A DNA stretch of 64,000 nucleotides from Rhodococcus sp. P1Y (GTDB lineage: Bacteria > Actinomycetota > Actinomycetes > Mycobacteriales > Mycobacteriaceae), in contig NZ_CP032762.1 in assembly GCF_003641205.1 (NCBI RefSeq), positions 3,286,001-3,350,000 of the forward strand. The letters are read 5' to 3'. Below are positions 58,403-64,000 of this stretch, one piece after another. A model generated the notes under the pieces. It was not told the origin of the DNA. It saw nothing but the letters and a program-made list of their open reading frames with translations, and searched no databases. The first letter of the stretch is position 1; each line of letters starts with the position of its first letter. The position numbers were made by a program, and so were the translations under genes.

Positions 58403-59719
58403 TCATCGATCGACTCCGCCCATGACCGGATCGATGCTTGCGACCGCCGCGATGACGTCGGCGACCATTCCGCCTTCGCAGGTAGCGGCGACTGCCTGCA
58501 GGTTGGTGAACGAGGGGTCCCGGTAGTGCACTCGGAACGGTCTGGTGCCGCCATCGCTGACCATGTGGACCCCCAGTTCGCCGCGGGGTGACTCCACTGC
58601 GGTGTATACCTGGCCTGCAGGCACTCGGAATCCCTCGGTCACGAGTTTGAAGTGATGGATGAGGGATTCCATCGAGGTGTTCATGATGTCCCGCACGTGC
58701 TCCTTGGAGTTGCCCATTCCGTCCGATCCAACCGACAGATCGGCAGGCCAGGCGATCTTCTTGTCGTCGACCATGATGGGGCCGGGACGGAGCTTGTCGA
58801 GGCACTGCTCGACGATCTTCAAGGACTCCTTCATCTCGGCGACTCGAATGACGTACCGCCCGTAGGCGTCACATCCGGTGTCGGTACAGACCTCGAATTC
58901 GTAGTTCTCGTATCCGCAATAAGGCTGTGACACACGGAGATCGTGAGGCAGGCCGGTGGATCTCAGCATGGGTCCGGTGATTCCCAGCGCCATGCATCCC
59001 GTGAGGTCCAGGTAACCGATGCCTTGTGTGCGAGCCTTCCAGATCCTGTTGTCGTCCAGCAGGTTCGACATGTCCCGTAACCTGTCCGGCAGTATTTTCA
59101 GAAGTTCACGGATTTTCGGAAGTGCGTCGTCGGGTAGGTCCTGAGCCAGTCCGCCGGGCCGAACGAAGGCGTGGTTCATCCTCAGACCCGTGACCGACTC
59201 GAACACGTCGAGAATGAGTTCGCGCTCACGGAAACCGAAGAGCATGGCGGTGACTGCTCCGAGCTCCATTCCGCCCGTCGCCAGCGCAACGAGGTGCGAG
59301 GATATCCGGTTCAGCTCCATGAGCATGACGCGCACGATCGTTGCCCGTTCCGGGACATCGTCGGTGATGTCCAGCAGTTTCTCCACGCCGAGGCAGTAGG
59401 CGGTTTCGTTGAAGAACGGTGACAGATAATCCATGCGAGTGACGAACGTGACGCCCTGAGTCCAGTTTCTGAACTCGAGGTTCTTCTCGATTCCTGTGTG
59501 CAGGTAGCCGATTCCGCACCTGGCCTCGGTGACAGTCTCGGCCTCGATCTCGAGTATCAGTCGAAGCACCCCATGGGTGGACGGGTGCTGAGGGCCCATG
59601 TTGACAACGATGCGTTCTTCGGATGATCCGGCCGAAGTCTCGGCGGCTGCGGCAACGATGTCGTCCCAGTCCTGCCCGGACACTGTGAACGACGTCTCGC
59701 GCCCTGCTGTGTCGGTCAT
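58403..59719 (-). CDS. nuoD: NADH-quinone oxidoreductase subunit D
   Basis: The 438-aa subunit forms the quinone-binding pocket with NuoB. Clear landmarks are [14 protein letters not shown] (the quinone His), [21 protein letters not shown] and the C-terminal ESPRGELGV. It shares one base with the nuoC stop (TGATG). Confidence 0.96.
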   Translation of the reverse strand: MTDTAGRETSFTVSGQDWDDIVAAAAETSAGSSEERIVVNMGPQHPSTHGVLRLILEIEAETVTEARCGIGYLHTGIEKNLEFRNWTQGVTFVTRMDYLSPFFNETAYCLGVEKLLDITDDVPERATIVRVMLMELNRISSHLVALATGGMELGAVTAMLFGFRERELILDVFESVTGLRMNHAFVRPGGLAQDLPDDALPKIRELLKILPDRLRDMSNLLDDNRIWKARTQGIGYLDLTGCMALGITGPMLRSTGLPHDLRVSQPYCGYENYEFEVCTDTGCDAYGRYVIRVAEMKESLKIVEQCLDKLRPGPIMVDDKKIAWPADLSVGSDGMGNSKEHVRDIMNTSMESLIHHFKLVTEGFRVPAGQVYTAVESPRGELGVHMVSDGGTRPFRVHYRDPSFTNLQAVAATCEGGMVADVIAAVASIDPVMGGVDR

Positions 59720-60372
59720 CAGTTGTACTCCCGACGTCGATCCGGTGGCGGAATGCTGGCGCCTTTGTACTCGACAGGGATTCCGCCCAGTGGGTAGTCC
59801 TTGCGTTGCGGATGACCGACCCAGTCGTCGGGCATCTGAATACGGGTCAGAGATGGATGGCCGTCGAACTGGATCCCGAAGAAGTCGTAGGTCTCGCGTT
59901 CGTGCCAGTCGTTGGTCGGGTAGATGCGCACGAGACTGGGGATGTGCGGATCTGATTCGGGCACAGACACTTCCAGGCGAACCCGTCGGTTGTGGGTGAT
60001 CGACAGCAGCGGATACGACGCATGCAGCTCGCGCCCGACATTCTGTGGGTAGTGCACGCCGTTCACACCGAGGCACATCTCGAAGCGGAGTTCGGGTCGA
60101 TTGCGCAGGGTGGTCGCGACGCGAACGAGATGCTCTCGTCGAACATGAAGTGTGAGTTCGCCGCGGAAGACGACGGTCGATTCGATGGCCTCGTCGAACG
60201 GGATGTCCTCGGCGTCCAGTGAGTCCCGCAATTGGTCGGTGATCGCATCGAAGTAGCCGCCGAACGGAGGATGTGAGCTGCCCTGTGTCAGTGCGGGAAC
60301 GACCAGTCGGCCGTACCCGGATGTGTCACCGGTGCCGTGGACGCCGAACATTCCCTGTCGATCGACCGTCAT
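59719..60372 (-). CDS. nuoC: NADH-quinone oxidoreductase subunit C
   Basis: The 217-aa peripheral-arm subunit contains the 30-kDa family signature [20 protein letters not shown] and ends in [16 protein letters not shown]. NuoC and NuoD are separate genes here, unlike the E. coli fusion. Its start overlaps the nuoB stop by 4 bases. Confidence 0.95.
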   Translation of the reverse strand: MTVDRQGMFGVHGTGDTSGYGRLVVPALTQGSSHPPFGGYFDAITDQLRDSLDAEDIPFDEAIESTVVFRGELTLHVRREHLVRVATTLRNRPELRFEMCLGVNGVHYPQNVGRELHASYPLLSITHNRRVRLEVSVPESDPHIPSLVRIYPTNDWHERETYDFFGIQFDGHPSLTRIQMPDDWVGHPQRKDYPLGGIPVEYKGASIPPPDRRREYN

Positions 60373-60923
60373 CTCAGAAGGCCTTTCAGCTCGATGGTCG
60401 GCCTCGACTGCAGCGCAGCTTCTTCGGCTGCGCGCGCGACCTTCTCACGGTCGGCGCCGAGCGGCATCTCCTGAATTTTTTCGTGCAGCTTCAGGATCGC
60501 GTCGAGAAGCATCTCGGGCCGGGGCGGACAGCCCGGCAGATAGATGTCGACGGGAACGACGTGGTCGACGCCCTGCACGATGGCGTAGTTGTTGAACATG
60601 CCGCCCGACGACGCGCATACCCCCATCGCCAGAACCCATTTGGGTTCGGCCATCTGGTCGTAGATCTGTCGTAGCACAGGTGCCATCTTCTGGCTGACTC
60701 GTCCTGCGACGATCATCAAGTCGGCCTGCCGCGGAGACGCGCGAAACGCTTCCATCCCGAAACGTGCGATGTCGAAGCGTCCCGAGCTGGTGGCCATCAT
60801 CTCGATAGCGCAACAGGCGAGTCCGAACGTCGCAGGCCACAGCGAGCCCTTGCGGACGTACCCGGCCAGGCCCTCCACCGTGCTCAGCAGAAACCCGCTC
60901 GGGAGCTTTTCTTCGAGACCCAT
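60369..60923 (-). CDS. nuoB: NADH-quinone oxidoreductase subunit B
   Basis: The 184-aa subunit ligates cluster N2, the last in the chain to quinone: [12 protein letters not shown] gives the adjacent cysteine pair, and [15 protein letters not shown] and [13 protein letters not shown] the other two. The ATG at 60923 ([10 protein letters not shown]) is 50 bases after nuoA; the upstream extension of the frame is not family-like. Confidence 0.96.
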   Translation of the reverse strand: MGLEEKLPSGFLLSTVEGLAGYVRKGSLWPATFGLACCAIEMMATSSGRFDIARFGMEAFRASPRQADLMIVAGRVSQKMAPVLRQIYDQMAEPKWVLAMGVCASSGGMFNNYAIVQGVDHVVPVDIYLPGCPPRPEMLLDAILKLHEKIQEMPLGADREKVARAAEEAALQSRPTIELKGLLR

Positions 60924-60973
60924 ATGGCCAGACCCTTCTTGTGCGGTGCGCGTCGTGCGTCGGTTGCCGGGCG

Positions 60974-61333
60974 TCAATCCCAGCTGAGACCGCCTCGTCG
61001 CCACTCGTATGCGTAGGCGACGGCCGCGCTGACGATGAACATGCCCATGGCGAGCAAACCGAAGATTCCCAGCGCGTCGAAATGGACCGCCCAGGGGTAG
61101 AGGAAGACGATCTCGATGTCGAAGATGATGAACAGCATCGCGGTCAGGTAGAACTTCACGGGGTAGCGACCGGCGCCCATCGGCTGCGCAGTCGGCTCGA
61201 TGCCGCACTCGTACGCATCCAATTTGGCCCGGTTGTAACGCTTCGGGCCCACTACTGCTGCAATCACGACGGACACGAGGGCGAAGGCGACTGCGACAGC
61301 GCCCAGGACCAGAATGGGGATGAACTCGTTCAA
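60974..61333 (-). CDS. nuoA: NADH-quinone oxidoreductase subunit A
   Basis: The 119-aa, three-helix subunit is first in the 14-gene complex I operon. Landmarks are [12 protein letters not shown] (the conserved loop facing the quinone cavity) and [16 protein letters not shown]. The 224-bp gap upstream to the receiver-like gene should carry the operon promoter. Confidence 0.95.
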   Translation of the reverse strand: MNEFIPILVLGAVAVAFALVSVVIAAVVGPKRYNRAKLDAYECGIEPTAQPMGAGRYPVKFYLTAMLFIIFDIEIVFLYPWAVHFDALGIFGLLAMGMFIVSAAVAYAYEWRRGGLSWD

Positions 61334-61557
61334 CCTGTTTCGCCTCTCCGTACCTGCCTTGTGGGCATCTGAGGAGTTCTGTCGACCAAGAGGTCCTTAG
61401 CCAATAGAAAAATGTGAGCTGAACCACAGCCTACCGTTGTGCGACCCCGGCTTGTCTTGGTTTTCGACCAGTTGAATCGGCGTGTCACCCGGGCAAGTTG
61501 ATCTTGCGCCGATCAGCAGGTCCGAAGGTGGAATGAGTTGTGACCGACCGACTTAGG

Positions 61558-61941
61558 TCAGTTTCCCAGCAAGGCCGTCACAGCTGCGGTGAGTACGAAC
61601 GGGTCGAGCGGGTGCGATACCGCGGCCTCGGCCCCTGACCAATCCGCGAGCCATCTGTCGTCCGGGCGACCGGTGAGTACGACGAGAGGTGGACAGTTCT
61701 CGATTTCGTCTTTCAGCTGCTTGGCGACGCCCATGCCGCCGGCAGGCGACGCCTCCCCGTCGAGAATCGCAAGGTCGATACCGCCCGCGTCGAGGTAGTG
61801 CACGACCATCGGCTCGGTGGCGACCTGGAGGTACTCGAACTCCGGTAGCGCCGGGTTCGGGCGTCTGCCTATTGCGGAAGTGACTTCCTCGCGCGTGTGC
61901 GCGTTGCTGCTGTATACGAGGATGCGCAGCGGAACCGTCAC
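61558..61941 (-). CDS. Atypical receiver-domain protein beside the nuo operon
   Basis: The 127-aa protein starts at GTG 61941 (MTVPLRILVYSSN); an upstream ATG would add 29 Arg-rich residues. It looks like a receiver domain without an output domain: beta strands LRILVYSSN, IDLAILDGEAS (Asp61), PLVVLTGRP (Thr90), AAVSHPLDP. The usual acidic pair after strand 1 is replaced by Ser-Ser-Asn, and the conserved Lys before Pro111 is His. It corresponds to Rv3143, next to nuo in M. tuberculosis. Phosphorylation is doubtful. Confidence 0.78.
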   Translation of the reverse strand: MTVPLRILVYSSNAHTREEVTSAIGRRPNPALPEFEYLQVATEPMVVHYLDAGGIDLAILDGEASPAGGMGVAKQLKDEIENCPPLVVLTGRPDDRWLADWSGAEAAVSHPLDPFVLTAAVTALLGN

Positions 61942-62031
61942 GAAGCCGATGCTACGTCCGAACTTTCGGCGGTGTGGTCGATTCGCCGTGTTGGGCGCAC
62001 CGGCGTCTTCTGCGGACTGTCGTTCCATTTG

Positions 62032-62069
62032 GTATCAATGTGTAACGGTTCGAAACCCTGAGTTGATAC
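62032..62069. promoter_or_regulatory. Inverted repeat in a divergent intergenic region
   Basis: GTATCAA at 62032-62038 and TTGATAC at 62063-62069 are perfect reverse complements about 31 bp apart (three helical turns). TGTGTA (62039-62044) and TACACA (62067-62072) add a second matching pair. It lies between the receiver-like gene and the 60-aa ORF. It could be a regulator's operator; no regulator is known for it. Confidence 0.35.
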
Positions 62070-62154
62070 ACAGTGCAACTCCGAGGCGGTGGCTCGACCC
62101 CCGACCTGCCACCGCCCCGGAGTCCCGAAGAATCGACGCCGCGAGAGGAACCCG

Positions 62155-62337
62155 ATGCGAGATCACGTGACCGATCGTTTCCCTCGTGGTGACGGACCAG
62201 GCGATGCGGTCCTCACCGAGTTCGGTGTCGATCGTCAGGGATTCGTTCGGCGCCTTCGCGAGATTCTTCTGCAGAACCCTCCGCCTCGTGGATTGAACGA
62301 CGCAGACGTCGCAGCGCTGTTGGCTGTGTGTACCTGA
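62155..62337 (+). CDS. Small hypothetical protein (60 aa)
   Basis: The frame starts at an ATG with AGAGGAA a few bases upstream and encodes MRDHVTDRFPRGDGPGDAVL... ending PRGLNDADVAALLAVCT. It is predicted largely helical in its second half and has no membrane segment. I do not recognise it. The ribosome-binding site and position before the aldehyde dehydrogenase are the only support. Confidence 0.45.
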   Translation: MRDHVTDRFPRGDGPGDAVLTEFGVDRQGFVRRLREILLQNPPPRGLNDADVAALLAVCT

Positions 62338-62472
62338 TCGAAGTAGCTGCGGCGGCAGGCGCGGGTCGGCCACGGACGCGGGGTCATGCGTGCCGGGGGT
62401 TTCGGCTGCGTTGCACGCGGGCTTACGGTTGACGCATCGGTCACCAGCGTCAGCAGCGGGAGGAAGTGCGAA

Positions 62473-64000
62473 GTGTCCACGTCCGGAAACAGTGCAATCG
62501 AGTTTGGCAACCTGCGGCCCTCCCTTCTCGTCGACGGCGCCTGGGTGGGCGCCTCCGACGGAGGGACACGCGAGATCATCGATCCTTCGAACGGCAGCGT
62601 TGTTCTCGTGGTCGACGAAGCCACCCCGGACGACGCGCTGCGGGCTGTCGATGCAGCGCGCCGAACGTTCGACGAGGGGTCGTGGGCGTCGACGCCGGTC
62701 GCCGACCGAACTGCCCTGCTGACCGCAATCGCAGATCTACTTCAGCGCGACAAGGAACAACTCGCGCACATCGAGACGCTCGATACCGGGAAGACGTTGG
62801 CGGAGAGTCGAATCGATATCGACGACGTGACCTCGGTTTTTCGTTACTACGCCGAGCTGGCCGCGGTGCACGGTGACCGACTCGTCGACGTGGGTCGGCC
62901 CGAGGTCATCAGTCGGGTGGTGCACGAGCCGATCGGCGTGTGCGTGATGATCGCGCCGTGGAACTACCCACTGCTGCAGATCTCGTGGAAGATCGCTCCT
63001 GCACTGGCAGCCGGATGCACGATGGTACTCAAGCCGAGCGAGGTGACCCCGTTGAGCACCATCGCCTTCGTCAAGCTCGTCGAAGAAGCCGGAGTGCCGT
63101 CCGGGGTGGTCAACCTCGTTCAGGGAAGCGGCGCAGTGCTCGGCGAAGCGTTGACGGCCAACCCCGACGTCGACTTCATCTCGTTCACGGGTGGACTTGC
63201 CACCGGACGGACCATCCTCGCTACGGCCGCCGCGAACGTCACCAAGGTGGCGGTCGAATTGGGCGGTAAGAATCCGCACATCGTGTTCGCCGACGCAGTC
63301 GAGGATCAGCAGGACTTCGACGATTCGGTGGACCACGTGCTGACCGGAGTGTTTCTGCACTCCGGGCAGGTGTGCTCGGCCGGAACTCGGCTGATAGTCG
63401 AGGACTCCATCGCCGACCGATTCGTTGCAGCCGTTGCCGAACGCGCGCGTGGGATCAAGATGGGCCCGGGTCTCGACGAGGCCAGCGAGACTGGACCGCT
63501 GGTGTCGGAGGCCCAACGCACCAAGATCGAGAATTTCGTTGCGCTCGGGGTCGACGAGGGCGCCGAACTGGTGATCGGGGGCGCGAGGCCCGAAGATCCG
63601 GATCTCGCCGACGGCAGCTACTTTCTTCCGACGATCTTCGACAAATGCGATCGCTCGATGAATATCGTGCAAGAGGAGACGTTCGGCCCCATACTCACTG
63701 TTGAGCGTTTCACAACCGAGGAGGAAGCTCTACGGCTCGGCAACGACACGAACTACGGTCTCGCGGCAGGCGTACGAACATCGGACAGTGCGCGAGGTGA
63801 ACGTATGGTGCGTGGATTGCGCCACGGAACGGTGTGGCTCAACGATTTCGGTATCTATACGGCCGCCGCCGAATGGGGCGGGTTCAAGCGTTCCGGTAAC
63901 GGACGGGAACTTGGACCGTCCGGTTTGTCCGAATATCAAGAAGCGAAACACATTTGGCACAACACCGCGCCAGCGGCGGCGGGGTGGTTTCACATCCGAT
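62473..64000 (+). CDS. Betaine-aldehyde-dehydrogenase-like ALDH (3' cut by window edge)
   Basis: At least 509 codons are visible and no stop is reached. The protein oxidises an aldehyde to its acid with NAD(P)+. Landmarks are VCVMIAPWNYPLLQISWK, KPSEVTPLS, FTGGLATGR, the general-base Glu in VAVELGGKNPH, and the catalytic Cys in LHSGQVCSAGTRL. The C terminus (GGFKRSGNGRELGPSGLSEY) is complete in type, so little is missing. The GTG start has GGGAGGA 8 bases upstream. Betaine aldehyde is the likeliest substrate, but other aldehydes are possible. Confidence 0.9.
   Translation, partial: MSTSGNSAIEFGNLRPSLLVDGAWVGASDGGTREIIDPSNGSVVLVVDEATPDDALRAVDAARRTFDEGSWASTPVADRTALLTAIADLLQRDKEQLAHIETLDTGKTLAESRIDIDDVTSVFRYYAELAAVHGDRLVDVGRPEVISRVVHEPIGVCVMIAPWNYPLLQISWKIAPALAAGCTMVLKPSEVTPLSTIAFVKLVEEAGVPSGVVNLVQGSGAVLGEALTANPDVDFISFTGGLATGRTILATAAANVTKVAVELGGKNPHIVFADAVEDQQDFDDSVDHVLTGVFLHSGQVCSAGTRLIVEDSIADRFVAAVAERARGIKMGPGLDEASETGPLVSEAQRTKIENFVALGVDEGAELVIGGARPEDPDLADGSYFLPTIFDKCDRSMNIVQEETFGPILTVERFTTEEEALRLGNDTNYGLAAGVRTSDSARGERMVRGLRHGTVWLNDFGIYTAAAEWGGFKRSGNGRELGPSGLSEYQEAKHIWHNTAPAAAGWFHIR

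Noticed and set aside
1..64000. tRNA, rRNA or CRISPR loci
   Set aside because: I saw no cloverleaf with a CCA-type end, no rRNA-like stretch and no regularly spaced repeat with unique spacers; the tandem arrays found have no spacers.

Overview
The window is a 64 kb stretch of a high-G+C actinobacterial chromosome. Gene order and protein sequences match the Mycobacteriales closely, and a Rhodococcus or near relative in the Nocardiaceae is the best guess (inference). Three blocks follow gene orders known from Mycobacterium tuberculosis: (i) Mg-chelatase-like / cobO / cobB / cysG / efpA / proS / ferritin-like pair / rimP / nusA / ylxR / infB / rbfA / nrnA / dinF; (ii) pptH / pptT / truB / mntR / ribF / rpsO / pnp / M16 peptidase; (iii) the 14-gene nuoA-N operon with a receiver-like gene beside it. 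I saw no tRNA, rRNA, CRISPR array, prophage or insertion sequence. No gene-free stretch exceeds 300 bases.

1-12415: cobalamin and siroheme genes (chelatase-like, cobO, cobB, a CobE/CbiG C-terminal protein, and a CysG-type fusion). An F420-type oxidoreductase, a PhoD-like phosphatase and an ABC-F ATPase interrupt them. An EfpA-type exporter follows, converging on mgtE. A 33-bp tandem repeat crosses the ABC-F stop codon. 12435-13577: an AbiEi/DUF559-type nuclease-fold gene bracketed by two 74-nt direct repeats, each folding into a long hairpin. This is the most unusual object in the window. 13572-20098: a DUF2786 gene coupled to yaaA, then proS, an acyl-CoA dehydrogenase, and a Tat-lipoprotein/ferritin-like pair.

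20234-28480: a translation and RNA operon (rimP-nusA-ylxR-infB-ylxP-rbfA-nrnA-dinF) with a perfect 38-bp palindrome after infB. 28495-31842: molybdate uptake (modABC) behind a small HTH-TOBE regulator and a small membrane protein. 31965-34498: pptH and pptT, predicted opposing enzymes on acyl-carrier proteins sharing a 4-nt overlap, then truB. 34470-37794: a Mn/Zn-type ABC transporter with its DtxR-family regulator at the operon end. 37898-43820: ribF, rpsO, pnp, an M16 peptidase and a PlsC-like acyltransferase. Strong hairpins lie in the rpsO-pnp gap and at the pnp/peptidase junction.

43864-46045: a polyprenol-phosphate mannose synthase, a small membrane protein and a membrane diguanylate cyclase. 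46159-61333: complete complex I (nuoA to nuoN, minus strand), tightly packed with stop/start overlaps. 61558-61941: a receiver-like protein lacking key phosphorylation residues. The window ends with a 60-aa ORF and a betaine-aldehyde-dehydrogenase-like gene cut by the window edge.
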